This document shows, one piece after another, positions 23,824-62,689 of a DNA stretch of 64,000 nucleotides. The DNA lies in assembly GCA_036971475.1 (NCBI GenBank), contig JBAIZL010000001.1:135178192-135242191 (forward strand), in the 5' to 3' direction. The notes beneath the pieces are model-generated. The model worked only from the letters and a program-made list of their open reading frames with translations, did no database searches and was not told where the DNA came from. How positions within the stretch are numbered: the stretch's first letter is position 1; each line of letters starts with the position of its first letter. Origin of the DNA: Prosapia bicincta (lineage: Eukaryota > Arthropoda > Insecta > Hemiptera > Cercopidae). The position numbers and the translations under genes are program-made.

Positions 23824-24215
23824 AATGTCAAAGCCCCCAAGGTACTTCTCAGTAAATGTTACTAGTATACTTGACTTAAAACACAGATTTACTCTTAATT
23901 TTAGACTTTTTAGGGGTGGAAATACTTAAAACATTAGTTTTAGAGTGATAAAAACTCAATATTTTCTACGGAGGAGTGAATATTCCCCGGACCTCCTTGT
24001 AGTTCTGGACTCTCCTGAACAAAATCCTGGGTGGGCCGCTGGACTGGTTAACATTGTTACAGAAGATAAGGTAACATAAACGCAGTATGGAATGAAGTAT
24101 ACATAAATTCTTGAATTTTGTAGTCCATTACATTCGGTGAATCTTAATTAATCACTTAATCAATAATTTATGACTATCCGAACTTTAAATTTTGTAAATT
24201 TGTTAAAACTTACTG

Positions 24216-24261
24216 AGACAGAACGTTTTCGATCGCTATGTTGCGATCTCCATCAGTGTCT
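24216..24261 (-). ncRNA. Hammerhead ribozyme motif (PLE tail), core CTGATGG
   Basis: Helix I AGACA/TGTCT (five pairs), core CTGATGG, helix II GATCGC-AACATA-GCGATC (six perfect pairs), GAAA, helix III from the palindrome AACGTT, cleavage C. The fold is complete except that A9 is displaced (CTGATGGA), so activity is uncertain. Confidence 0.7.
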
Positions 24262-24524
24262 TCTGCTTGGAGATGTCGGGTCAAGCGGTGACAGGTTTTC
24301 GACAGTATCAATACGCAGACATTTACCATAACCTAGAAATCCTACACATCAACAAAAAAGGACATCTCAACACACTAGAACAATACGAAATTTAGACACA
24401 TAAAAATACAACGTACACAATTATATTAAACGAACAAACACAATACAAATCACTCATACTCTTTGATACTATTGAAAACCTGCCTTTAAAACCGTCACCG
24501 CTTGATCCGACATCTCCAACCAGA

Positions 24525-24570
24525 AGACACTGATGAAGGTCGCCACATAGCGATCGAAAACGTTCTGCTT
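24525..24570 (+). ncRNA. Hammerhead ribozyme motif (PLE tail), core CTGATGA
   Basis: Helix I AGACA with TGCTT (one mismatch), core CTGATGA, unpaired A, helix II GGTCGC-CACATA-GCGATC (six pairs, one wobble), GAAA, palindrome AACGTT for helix III, cleavage C at 24,565. Core residues are intact. Confidence 0.75.
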
Positions 24571-25039
24571 CAGTAAGTTTTAACAAATTTACAAAATTTA
24601 AAGTTCGGATAGTCATAAACTATTGTTATAGTGATTAATATACATAAATGTCGACATATTAAACTCAGACAAAAAGTCCATTTATCCGGGACAGTAACTC
24701 GGGAGTAAGGCAAAATGCTAACTGTCCTTTTCCGGTCGCCATAAAAGTGATAAGTGCGTCTATTCAATTTTCTGCACAGATCACCGGGTGAACTTGAATG
24801 TTGAAGAGGTTCTAAACGGGAAAGCGTTCAGAGACGTATTAATTTACCTATCTTTATGGTTATTCGGGGATGTTTAGCGAGGCTGGGCACTTCTACTTGT
24901 CTAATTAAAGAATAAATCTAACAGAGATAGGATCTTGTCCGTGATCAAATGTTTCTGTTATTCAGAGAAACGTTCACGCCTTTACCGACGTGTTTCTCTC
25001 ATATCCCTAACGTATCTTCTCGTTTCTCTTGGTCATCTT

Positions 25040-26220
25040 TTATAATCTATTATAAAATGTCACCGCAGTGGAGGTACATGTGGAGGAGGACAGGTTACGA
25101 GCATTCTCCTTGACTCCGGAAGTTGTCAGAGCATATGAGGCTTGCTCATAAAGGCTCACGACAAGTGTTTTCCTATCCATGAAACCGACACCAAAGATGT
25201 CTTGGCAAGACACGTCTATGGCGGCATAACGCACGGTGTATCGCCGCCACTGTTCGGATAACATCGTAGTTCCCTCGGTAACTTTTACTGAGATTGTTAG
25301 TTGGAGTAAAAGTTTTGAGTCGTCGCGGCAACCCTGAGTAACTGTCTGAACATCTAACAACGTCCCGGGCCTCTGGGTGCATTTTGGAAATACTTTTATC
25401 TCCTGGCCCGAATATTCCAACGGCATCAAAATTAAACCGAACAATTTATGCTTTTTAAATTATAAACAGTTTTAAAATTGCAAGTGTGTTAAATTAAATG
25501 GAAAGAGGTTTGGAATTAGTCATCCAATCACTGGATTACATAATCTCTGACTGGTTTAACTGCAACAATTAGAATTTAAATAACAAGACGCGTGTGCGTA
25601 TGTGTGAGTCGGGCCTAATAAGTTGGAGAAAGCGTGTGTGCGCACGTCATGCCACGTCGTTTTACATTACTTTCTCCGCAAGTAGGCTGTTTGGAGAAAG
25701 TATAATTCGTGCGAAAATTCTACTTCCTGTTCTTACGAGACACAACAACAAAGAGTTTGTCTGGTTTGACTAATTATATATTTGTAGCGGGTATTCTTTC
25801 TTTTGCAAAAATAATAATAATACATGAATAGAAATCTTCGATACACGTACACGTACTTAAAACCACATATGTACACGAGCCCCCTACACAACTGTTGACA
25901 CTACAGTATACTGTATATATTTGTTACACACACGGGAATTTTGTTATTTCTCTTGTTGCATTAATGGGATTTCTTTGTAGTTGTGTTGGTAAATATGACA
26001 AGAGGCTACTGTTCATTGGTGGCCGTAGTGGATTATTGGTCTGTCTTCAATGGCGAGTTTTGATTTGTTGAAGAGTTTTCAAGATGCCCGTGTTTGCGTT
26101 GAATATATGACGAGCGTCCTTGACCGACTGTCAGGCCGTGCGGTATTATGATGCAGAGAAGCCATTGCATCAGGTGGCTCTTAGAAAGGGACGGCACGAG
26201 GCTGGACATTAGTTAAGTAA
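25040..26220. other. GC-richer stretch with ORF 25,040-25,444 (minus)
   Basis: Markedly higher G+C than flanks. The 134-codon minus ORF (MFGLILMPLEYSGQEIK.. start) has no family signature that I recognise and overlaps another ORF in a second frame. 25,600-25,760 contains repeated TTGGAGAAAG phrases. It could be a promoter region, an unknown exon or a transposon piece. I cannot decide from sequence. Confidence 0.25.
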
Positions 26221-26499
26221 TTCAACGTCTAAACATAAAAAATATTTTGTCTTGATGGTAGTCCCTGATATAAGAATATGAAATTAATCATAATATTTAG
26301 TGAAAATAAGGAATATTTTTATTCAAATATATAACCCCAAAAATTAGTGGATGAAAAATATTATTGGCTTTATAACATAACAGGTTATAGCAGAATCTTA
26401 CAGTCTTTGTTGAGAAAACAATTTATAATTGTTCATTACTAACCTTACTAGTCACCACTAGTGTAGCGTGAACGTGACTTACTCTTATGAGAATTATGT

Positions 26500-26900
26500 T
26501 TCTTCTTCCTGTTCTCCCTTGCCTTTCTGGTTCAGTATACCACAGCATTTTCGTTGTTTACTAAAAAATAGGTTCTTTTTTATTGTAAAACTACACTGTA
26601 ATAGCTTCCTAGCGGAGTTTTAGCGGAGTTTTCTCTATAAAGTCAAAATCTGACAACATTATAACAAATTGGTCATTTTCAGATTCACTTATTAGGTCTT
26701 CATTTATTTTATTTACAATTTCATTGACTTCTTCATCAGGTTCATCATCTGGCAAAGAAACTCGTTTTTGTCAGAATCATCAAAGAGCTGTCTAACAAAA
26801 TCTCCAGTAAAAAAAGTATTTATTGATTTTCTTCTTTTACGACACTGCATAGCATTTTACGAATTCTCTGCTCATCAAATGGAACAACAGTAAAATGTGA
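26500..26900 (-). pseudogene. Possible DNA-transposase N-terminal remnant
   Basis: Minus strand reads KRRKSINTFFTGDFVRQLFD then DDSDKNEF, and in a second frame DEPDEEVNEIVNKINED and SDFDFIEKTPLK. A basic plus acidic N-terminal region of this kind is common in piggyBac-like and other transposases, but the frames are broken and no catalytic part is visible. Confidence 0.3.
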
Positions 26901-27339
26901 AACTTAGATACTACAAATACATACAACACTAAAATTAATGATACATGCGGAGAAATACTTCGCTTGCGCCCTCTCAAAGTTTAAGATAAGTTGAAGTGTC
27001 ATGTATCCAGACACAATATGTAAGCTTTCAAACATTCTACCAAGACAACGGTTGTTAAGAAAAGACAAAATGTCCTTGTAGAGAGTTAATTTAACTAGTT
27101 GCACAACCCAGTTTACAATGTAGTTTTATTCTTAGTAAAAGTTTATTTATTGTAACTAATTTGGGAAGGATTTATTTCATTTGACTTAAACAACGAGCTA
27201 GGACAAAACATTTTACTTAAACAACGTAGCTAATGTTTACATCATGAGAGGTATAGCTTTTACTTGACTTTATCACAAGAGTTGCTCTTACCCACAAAAT
27301 TTCATGTAATTGTTTTTATACACAAATAACTGTTTTCCT

Positions 27340-27442
27340 TTAACATATTATAATTAAAAATAAAACAAGTAATATAAAAACTTTTTTTTAAAGTCAATTG
27401 CTACTTAAGTCAACAAAGATCAATTTTATTTTAGTTTCTTTC

Positions 27443-27513
<71 letters not shown>

Positions 27514-28140
27514 AGAATAGCAATATTAAGTGCCAAAATAGAAAGTGAATTTATTTGCAATTTTCCTTTCTATGTATAATGTTGGACTACCATTTTTGTT
27601 TCTTACTATTTATATGCTTTCTTTTATTTTGTTGCTTGTATTGTGTTGTAGTTTCTTTTCTCATGGTTTATTTGTGAAGCAAGGTTCGATACTGTTAATC
27701 CAGTTCCTTTATTAATTTCATTCTTTTCATTCATTTTTAATCCTTGAGCATTATCTATGATATTGTGTGGTAACAATTTAAGGTTGTACAATGGAGCTTT
27801 CAAAGACAACCAGATTGGATCAAAAGAAAAATGTATATACTTCTATGAGAAATACACTTTTAGCTATGGGAAAGTTGGCTCAGGTCAAGAGTGCTAGACT
27901 TTGAACATGAAGATACTCAGACGAATCCGGTCTAAGCCCCAAATTGTAATAACTTAATTATTGAATAAATATTTGAACCACTGTGTTAACATCAATTGTC
28001 ATCCTCTACAAGTTAAAAGAAATGTATTTGAATGTGATTGGATCAACAGAAATATATTTCATTAGTAATTGAAGATTTGTACAAGATTTATATCAGGATA
28101 GTTTGAGCTATTAGAAGGAATTTAATAAATGGAAAATGGT
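27340..28140 (+). repeat. Interspersed repeat R1 copy with internal (TA)n
   Basis: Reference copy of R1. A TA array at 27,446-27,510 interrupts it, followed by GTCAGAATAGCAATATTAAG. It ends near TATATCAGGATAGTTTGAGC. Matches 5,973-6,760 in the same orientation and 20.5-21.3 kb reversed. Confidence 0.8.
27872..27940 (+). repeat. tRNA-like segment inside R1 (Val-like loop)
   Basis: AGTTGGCTCAGG resembles an A box. A 7-base loop TGAACAT between ACTT and GAAG stems would present AAC in the anticodon position, and ACGAATCC is a degenerate B box. Diverged; read as a SINE-type module, not a working tRNA. Confidence 0.45.
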
Positions 28141-28423
28141 TGTAAACGCAAAGTTGATATTATTTAGTGTCATATTTCAACATTTTTAATGCAATGGCCG
28201 TTGGTGCCTTACTACTACAATTGTTGGTCACATGGAGGACTAATGCCCTCCACTGTTATTTTTCTTCTAAAGTAATACATTTATTTCAGAAAAAAAAAAC
28301 ATAAGAAATTAATTTGGTTAAATAAAATGTTTACGAATATTTTTGGTCATATTTTAAAACATTTTAAGCAAACAATGTTATGATATGTTTACTATGCATT
28401 TTTAAATAAGTTATTAACTACTA

Positions 28424-28620
28424 CTTTTGGTATCACCTGGGAAAAACCACTACTTACTGATATTCTCAGCAGATGAGTTTCACACTAGGTCAGTGCACGG
28501 TTCAATTCAGTAAGTCACGGACAAGACTCAGAAAGACAGTGACAAGGCACTGACATAGTGTGAATCATGTCTACTGAAAATATCAGTAAGTAGTGGTTTT
28601 TTTGCCGAGTGATACCAAAA
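28424..28620. mobile_element. Short foldback element with ~65-bp inverted repeats
   Basis: Left arm ACTTTTGGTATCACC.. and right arm ..GTGATACCAAAAGT are inverted copies for about 65 bp around a 65-bp centre. The arms are the same as the ends of the 10,309-11,520 PLE pair, so this is its deletion derivative. Confidence 0.8.
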
Positions 28621-28809
28621 GTACTAATTTATAAAAACCTCAAGATGTACAACACAAAAACTGGAAAAAAATAATAAGCTTTTTAAAAGTATCGATATAT
28701 AAAATGATTTCAAAATTTTGTTCAGAAGCTATGTTATATATACATGGCAAATGTATTACAATATAAAAGGCAAGTTATATCTGCTTGATAAAAATATTTG
28801 AAGTACTAA

Positions 28810-28945
28810 TGGAGGAAATTAAATTGTTGTTCAGAAGCAGAAAGTGGATTTTCTTGTATAATTTCTTCTAATAATGATAAGAGTCCAGAGGTTTTGTAAA
28901 ACAATTTGTCTAACTCTGGGTCTTCTTCACTATCACAAACTGAAA
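28810..28945 (-). pseudogene. Coding-like relic of unknown family
   Basis: An open minus-strand frame reads CDSEEDPELDKLFYK.. then LSLLEEIIQENPLSASEQQF. The copy at 11.88-12.0 kb keeps protein-level likeness with stops. Probably part of an unknown transposon or an exon duplicated with it. Confidence 0.35.
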
Positions 28946-29274
28946 AAGCTTGTGAAATTTAGAGTCACTTCAATAGAGTCATTATCATAAAAAAACCCCC
29001 ACTAGCCCAATAATTTACAAGCTAGTGAAATTTAGGGTCCCTTCAATAGAGCCATTATCATAAAAAAACTCACTAGCCCAATAAAGCTTGTGAAATTTAG
29101 GGTCCCTTTAATAGAGTCATTATCATAAAAAAAACCCCACTAGACCAATAATTTACAAGCTTGTGAAATTTAGGGTCCCTTCAATAGATTCATTATCATA
29201 AAAAAAACCACTAGCCTAATAAAGCTTATGATATTTAGAGTCCCTTCAATAGAGTCATTATCATAAAAAACCCA
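28945..29274. repeat. Minisatellite, five copies with alternating unit length
   Basis: Five copies of AAAGCTTGTGAAATTTAGGG...TCATTATCATAAAAAA..CACTAGCCCAATAA. Copies alternate between about 73 and 64 bp, because every second copy lacks the TTTAC extension, implying a two-unit higher-order repeat. Confidence 0.93.
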
Positions 29275-30935
29275 ATTTTTGCTATTACATTCATTGTTTT
29301 ATGTCACATTCTGACATAATTTTAGTATTAAAAAAATATATATTTATTTACATAAACAATAGCAATTTAAAAGATTGATTTGAAAAATATAATAAACTGG
29401 AATGAGATTAATGGGCGAAGTTAAGGGGGGCAAGAAGGGGCATTAACCACCCCCCAACTTTTTGGACAGGTGTATTATTTTTTTAAAATCAAAATCTTAT
29501 AATAAACTTATTAAAATACTACAAAAATAATAATAGTGCTGACAAGAAATATACTCGGGAGTATTAGTTGTTATTTTGATCTCACAAGTCATGATGTTCA
29601 AAATTAAATTTTAGGGACTGTTTCAGACAAAATTCGGTATTCAACGTTATGTTTCTCATAAAAACAAAATCAGGCTTATTTTTGGACTTATTAGTTTTCA
29701 AATTTCAAAACATATTGACAAATTATAGTCCCCAATGTACGTTCTATGAGAAACAAATCGTTGGATACCACACCCTAATTTTGCAGTTAAAAAAAGTAGT
29801 TTAAAACATGTATCTTATAATGTAAGTTTTTAGATCAATGTTGACAAGCTATTAAATGTTCTTTATCTTTTGGAGGGTTAACCCCCTGGACCCCATTTCA
29901 TACTCCCCAGGGCAAACTTGTGCCCCCAAAGAACAAAACCTGTAACTCCCCCCATGATGAGATCGGTCTCTTGGGTGACAATTGTCCTCCAAAAAAACAG
30001 ATGTTTATAAATAAATTTCTATAAGTTATAATCTTCTTCACTCGACTGCAACTTTAGTACCGATGGTTATTAAATAAACCAAAGAAATGATAGATAACTG
30101 TTGAAGGTCCTCACTATCAGCTATCCCATACAGTTTCAAAATTACCTGGATTGCAAAAGTCCTCCAAACAACCAACACAGTTTTAAGAAAGCATAAGATA
30201 TATTACAAAAGGTTTTCGTATAAAAGAACTACAGAGATTTTCAATCTAATTTTTATTAACTATAAAGTCTTTCACATATACATCCACATTTGTGCATTGT
30301 TTTATAACTATTTGTACTTCATTGTTTACCTCACACACATAAATAAAATCTATAGTCAAGTTAGCAGCAGGTATTACAAATTATTGTGTACATAAAAATT
30401 ACAAAGTTTTATAAAAAAACTGTCTCCAACTTGAATCATATTATTTACACTCTTTAAAATATGTTATTATGTAAACACTTAAATATAGCAGCTCTTAGGC
30501 ACATTTTTACATTTTAATATATGCTAAAGTGTAAGACAAGTAGCTGAAGTTGAAGATGGAAGCAAATAATATTGAACCAAATGTTTCAATTCAGCTTTGT
30601 GCCATCTGGACATTAAAGTATTGGAACTTCTTCTCACCAAATATATTTTGTTTTTAATCAGCTTAAAACAACTTCTTATTCAATATGAGGATATTTATAA
30701 AAGGTTTATAATACTTTTTCTGCCATAGTGAATATTTCAAGTATTAATAAAACAGCATGTTTACAACAAAACATTTATATGTTGGACATTTACAAGACAA
30801 CACAGATGCTTGAATTCTCTAATAATTAAAATATTGGTAGCAGTAAAATATGTCTAACTAGATGCTTAATATTTTAAAAATGGACACATAACTTGCCTAT
30901 AGATAGTATTTTGAGCTTATTTTTTAAACAGCTAT
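29275..30935. other. Intergenic AT-rich DNA, possible GC-tipped transposon
   Basis: No ORF of note. GGGGGGCAAGAAGGGGCATTAACC near 29,425 and GGGTTAACCCCCTGGACCCC near 29,875 look like transposon-type G/C tips, but I could not match them as inverted repeats. Otherwise nothing recognised. Confidence 0.3.
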
Positions 30936-31110
30936 TTATTAATCACTTTTACATTAGTCTATGACTATCCGAACTTTAAATTTAGTAAATTTATAAAAAC
31001 TTACTGAGACAGAACGTTTTCAATCGCTAAAATTAAAGTTCAGATGGTCACAAACTAATGTAAAAGTGATTAATAAGTTTCATTGAACGTAATGGACTAC
31101 AAAATTCAAG
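30936..31110. mobile_element. Short PLE inverted dimer
   Basis: TATTAATCACTTTTACATTAG..GACTATCCGAACTTTAAATTT and the complementary ..AAAGTTCAGATGGTCACAAACTAATGTAAAAGTGATTAATA form the arms; the right arm continues to GGACTACAAAATTC. Only the 3' half of the hammerhead (GCGATT-GAAA-ACGTT-C-TGTCT, minus) remains. Confidence 0.75.
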
Positions 31111-31719
31111 AACAAGGAAGAAATATATTACTATTTAGTCAAACCTGCTCAACATTGAGTCCTGTGGTTCTCATCTTGAACAGTTTATATTGAAATGCCT
31201 ACGACATGGGAGCAAAAGACGCAGCCACTACGATCCGATTGTTAAAATAGACTGGTAACATGTTAGCTTAAGTAGTCCATTTCGGCATTTTGTGCAACTA
31301 TAACAGGTGTTAGGACAGTAACTTTCTGTTAGTAAAAACTAAAAAAGGTTTATTTGGTAATTTCTTCTTGTAACCTTTTAATTTCTGATTAGTAATGGAA
31401 TGACTGCGTATGGCTGTCTTTCTCACATGCCCATCTGGAATAGACATTGCATAGCTCAGGCAGTAGATGTAAAATTTTCAGTAACAGTAGTAGGTCTCTC
31501 ATGTCAGAACGAAACATTGGTTGATGTTTATGTAAAATGTTTTCATATTAGATTCCATCCTTTAGTTTTGTTGCAAATAGCACAGAAATAGTCTCAGTCT
31601 CAAGAAACCAGGGAAGATTAGGCTTACAGTTAAATGGATAATATTTCTGGAAATTATGGCTTGCTTTTTTTAATTGGTAGACCAAGTACAGATGATGAGC
31701 AGTTTTCTTTGTATAAACA

Positions 31720-31729
31720 TTTATTTATT
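31720..31729 (-). promoter_or_regulatory. Candidate polyadenylation signals of the SLC22 gene
   Basis: Two overlapping AATAAA hexamers on the minus strand, about 490 bases after the stop codon. Closer AT-rich candidates exist, so this is only a suggestion. Confidence 0.3.
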
Positions 31730-32220
31730 CTTTACATCAAAGTAAGTAAAGTTACAACAGTATTCCCTTCGAGAAAAACTACTTAGTAGAAGTTTCATCA
31801 GAGTAAATTTCAAATGCATTTTTATACATGAATAGATAAAGCCAAACAGGCATGTCTGTATTTCAAAGGCAAGGATTATATTGTATTAGTGGCCCAAACA
31901 ATATTTCAAGTAAAATAAATAAGTACGTAAATCTTTTATATACAGTAACACCTGCAGTTATGATCTGAGTTGAAAATAGAGACATTTCTTGTAGTACCGC
32001 CTTCATACATTAAAGTGTTACTTTACAAGAATGATGTTTAAGTATTTGTTTAAATGTGAAAAGTAATAGTTGAAAATTAAGATATTGTTCTAAACTCTAC
32101 ATAGATCACAAACATATAAAAAAAAATGTATAAAAACTCTTAAGAGTATTAATATTATATAAAATTTCACATTGTAAATGAAATGCAAAAATTGGCACAC
32201 TTAATAAAAAATCTTTCTCT

Positions 32221-58919
<26,699 letters not shown>

Positions 58920-60639
58920 CTGCGAAAACCAAACGTCCTTTTCTATTATAATACTATTAACAAAACTTTCAACTGCTGATTATAATTAGCCATATTAAAG
59001 CAAGCCTATTAAAAACACATTGCTTTTTGTCAAACCACACTAGTTATGATCAATGGCATGACTAGAGTTGCTGAAGAAAATATCTTGTGATATTTACATC
59101 ACAAAAAATAAATAAAAGACTTTTTAAACATGTTATTTCATAATATTTTCAATTTTCTAAGCACAAAAAACTTATATTAATAGAACCACATCTATAAAAT
59201 AGGACTGATTGAGCATTAGGCTTAATCCATTTCAATAAAAAGTGACATTTGACTTAATCTATTATTATGGTGTGATAACAAACTCTTTCCTAACTTCTAT
59301 TCTTAACAAACTGTCAGACACTCAAACATCAGTTTACATGAATATATGTGACAAAGTTTATTAATTCCATCTTATAGTTTTCTTATAATTCCGAACTCTC
59401 CTTAGGAAGAAGTATTATTCTCTAACAACATAATTTTGAGTGCTTCAACTCCCTCCTACAAAGCCATTACAAAATACAACCACCCAACAAGTTTGAAGTG
59501 CCGAATGGTTTGAAACGCTAAAACTGTCATGGTCATTAAAGGATTTATTGTTTCGATGTGTTTTTAGTGTTATTTATATTAGTTGTACATATATTTTAGT
59601 TTATTAGCTTTTATATGAATCATTCATTATTGTATAAGTTTTGTTTTGTAAATATAAATTAGTTGTTTTTAAATATAAAATGAATCCTCTTTAGGAGACA
59701 TTCCTATAACATCTTTAGAAGATATTACAGTGTGATATCCACATTTTGATAATTTTGTTGTTCTATGGATGTGTTGTTTTTGGGTTTGTTCAGTAATTAA
59801 GTAATTGACAGTGGCTATAAAAATGCTCTAACTGACAACGTAAGTGATGGTGGCAAAACTGTAAAAGAATCTCTTCTTCCTCCTCACATAGAAAATTGGT
59901 TTTAACTGTATTACGGCTCAAGTATTTCAGCTTTATTGAAAAGATACTGAAAATTATTTTGTATTTTTTTTTATCCTTATAATAACATTTCGTTTATAGC
60001 AAAACAGAGCAATATTTAGAATATGTTTATGTTTTCCTAATATGAAGTACTGTATATCTTTTGTAAGATTTAAAATTACCTTTTCTAGTTTAGAATATAT
60101 TTTCAATAAAAATTTTGAAATTCAAAGATGATATAACATCAAACATTTACCACTTGAACACTATCTCTTGTTATCTCTAGAGAGGTTCTGCCAATTTTGT
60201 CCTTAAAGTGGTTAAAATGGCCACTATAACCTAACTTTTATATAATCTAACTATATAAAATCTGATTTCTTGGGGGGACAACTCTATTCAACTTCTAGAA
60301 AGTAACAAAAAATTTAATTTTACTTAATTTTTTTACGTGTATAATATTACCAAAATCCATATACAAGAATAGTAGCTAATAATTATAACTTGTCAGACAC
60401 CAATTTTTGATATTCAAATTAATACAAACATTGAAAAATTAATTACTTTAAAGAAATTAGATTAGTTTCATTTTAGTAAAGAATAATAATTGTTATCTTA
60501 TAGTAGTTTTACTATTACAAATTTTACCTCATATATTAATATACTTTATAAGTTTGGATTCATCTTAATTAGCATTCATTAAAATGTGTAATAAAAATTA
60601 TCAATTTTCTATATTTCAGGAGAGCACCTCTTTATATGC
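58920..60639. other. Upstream SLC22 intron or flank, nothing recognised
   Basis: AT-rich, no ORF resembling a TM1 exon on the minus strand, no clear transposon. The missing first coding exon is not here as far as I can see. Confidence 0.45.
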
Positions 60640-61002
60640 CAATACCACTTACTTTTTCAAATAAAGATGATGGTTTTGGGAGATACGTCCCATATTTAAG
60701 CTCGGGCCATAATTCAGATTGATTTATTTTCTCTATTATTCAGGTAATTTATTATAATTTAACCATTTTCTAGCTTACTATCAACTATTGTTATGTTGAA
60801 CATAATTTAGGATGGATTTTATATATTAATTACTTTGATTATAAATTTATTATGTGTTTCTCCCTTACTAGAATTTGAGTACAAACTTTGTGACTGGACT
60901 CTCAGTTAATACGTTTTACAATGAACAATTGTCAAAACTAAAACACTTGTAAATACTCGTATATTACAAACTTGTCTATAGTAACACTTACTTATATTTG
61001 TT

Positions 61003-61043
61003 GAGGACAGCAGTTTCAGGAGATGTCTCCCATTGTCAACTCA
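61003..61043 (-). ncRNA. Hammerhead-like fold, variant core TTGACAA
   Basis: Helix I GAG/CTC (three pairs), linker TTGACAAT, helix II GGAGA-CA-TCTCC, extra T, GAAA, ACTGCTGT (decayed from ACGGCCGT), C. C3 is T and G8 is A. Confidence 0.45.
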
Positions 61044-61839
61044 GACCATAACTGACCTCAAGGTTTTCATAGTTATGATGTCAAAGAGTGTATGTGAGCT
61101 ATAATGTAATTGTGTATTGAGTATGTATGTAGGGTGTGGTTTGAAGTGTTTGTATATTTCACATTATTCAGTTATGTAGCGTTGGTTATTTCTGTGTTGT
61201 TTATGAAGAATTTGTAGGTTGGATGCTATGTCTATGTAGTCATGTTTTGTGGAGTTGAGATGATCAGCGAAGTTTGATTGGTAATTATTGTTTGTTAGTG
61301 TGTTTATATGTTCTTGGTAGTGCGTGTAGAAAGACCTCCCTATCTGGCCTATGTAAAAACTGGGGCTAAACGATCTGCAATTTAGTTTGTAAATTCCAGC
61401 AGCGTTGAAAATGTCGTTTATTTTGTTGTTTGTTTTAAATTGTTTATTGAGATTGTTGTATGTGGAGTAAGCTATTTTGTAATTGTATTTTCATAGTGTA
61501 TTGGTTAGATTATGGGTTTTTGATGATTTGTATGGTATTGATAAGTATTTTATGAGATTGTAGTGTTGTGGGTTTGCGGTATATGTTGAATTTATGTCTC
61601 AACAAATATGAAATGGCAACAATTCACCAAATAATGAAAATGGTAAGGCTATTCATTGTTCTTTGCTAAACTGATGTTAGTTAATTTACTTCTAATAAAA
61701 TAAACAGCTTAGAAAGATAAATAAAAAAAAAAACATGTGGATTTTGTTCTTAAAAACAATCCATGAATCTTATAAGTAGAAATTTTGTAGTATCACTACT
61801 TGCACAAACTTTTAAAGTAATTTTTTAAAAAGTTTACTG

Positions 61840-61884
61840 AGACAAAAGGTTTATAACTGCTCTTACTAATCATCATCAGTGTCT
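61840..61884 (-). ncRNA. Hammerhead-like motif, core CTGATGA
   Basis: Helix I AGACA/TGTCT (five perfect pairs), core CTGATGA, a degenerate TGATTAGTAAGAGCAGTTAT in helix II, TAAA instead of GAAA. Same helix I as the 24.2 and 55.0 kb ribozymes. Decayed. Confidence 0.5.
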
Positions 61885-62689
61885 TGGTTAGTGACCAGGA
61901 TTGGGCTGTGTATTTACAGTCATAAAGGCAGGTACTCAATATGTTCAAAGAGAGATTGTGATTTATATTGGGTTTATTCACTTAATATGTTTTTATTTTA
62001 TGTTCTGGTATATTTATAAATTTAATATTGCTCTTATGAAATGAAGATGTAGTCTTTTTTATATACTGTATTCATATTTTTATTCGTATGAAGAATTTGT
62101 AGTTGTGATTGATATCTGTATAACTGTGGCCTGTTTCTTAAAAGATTTGTCAGTATCTTTGTTGAAAACTGCACTACATGGCATGTGTTGCCTTGTAAAA
62201 TTAATAAAATATGTACATAAAAATGTGTATACATAATATAATATAAAACTTGCTCAAATATAAAAGCGATGTTATCCTTTATAAAGAGGTTATTTATAAA
62301 TATGTATTGTAACTATTCATTGTTAATTTCAGCTACATACACTTTGATTGCCTAAGACAAAATTGTTTAAAAATTATCTTATTTCTCCATCTAGCACTAT
62401 ACCTACTTAATAGGTCAAACTGTGATCAGTAAAATGTATATTCATGTGTTTTATACAATGTATTCAAGTAACAAACTAAAAAAAAGCAGTAATTTAAAGT
62501 GTCATGGAGTTGCTATGACCTTGGTAGATCTCAGCAACTGAATAAAAAAGGAATAGAAGAGGAGGATTCTCAAAAATGGGCAAGGAGAGGAGGTAACTAG
62601 ATAGAAACTAAAAGTTCAAGAGATAAATTATGACAATTTGATTCAAAAATCAATAGATGTGTGCCATAACAAACCAGAGTGTTCTTACG

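Larger units (their letters stand above)
24109..24638. mobile_element. Penelope-like inverted dimer with 11-bp target duplication
   Basis: TATACATAAAT at 24,098-24,108 is repeated at 24,639-24,649. Inside, 24,109-24,300 on the minus strand and 24,300-24,638 on the plus strand are two copies of the same PLE 3' region, meeting head to head. The plus half can be read as ..DIYHNLEILHINKKG.. followed by ..LNTLEQYEI, the end of a PLE GIY-YIG domain. Each half carries a hammerhead. The left arm is long (reaches GGACTACAAAATTC on its own strand) and the right arm stops at GTGATTAA. Confidence 0.85.
60640..61884 (-). mobile_element. Penelope-like element copy with GIY-YIG domain
   Basis: Minus strand from about 61,610: HKFNIYRKPTT (reverse transcriptase end), after a deletion YNYKIAYSTYNNLNKQFK, then NDIFNAAGIYKLNC and PSFYIGQIGRSFYTHYQEHI (GIY-YIG motif), YIDIASNLQILHKQHRNNQR and CEIYKHFK ending near 61,135. 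GIY, YIG and the following R are kept. A hammerhead-like motif lies on each side (61,003-61,043 and 61,840-61,884). Not intact. Confidence 0.85.

Noticed and set aside
25040..25444. 134-codon ORF considered as a host gene
   Set aside because: No domain, no splice context, and a second ORF overlaps in another frame. Kept only as part of a GC-richer region.
28424..28620. Hammerhead motif in the ACTTTTGGTATCAC family
   Set aside because: GTGTGAAAC is present, but no CTGANGA or variant linker could be placed with a proper helix II, so I do not call a ribozyme here.
29425..29960. Transposon with G/C-rich tips
   Set aside because: The two G/C-rich tips could not be aligned as inverted repeats and no target duplication was found.
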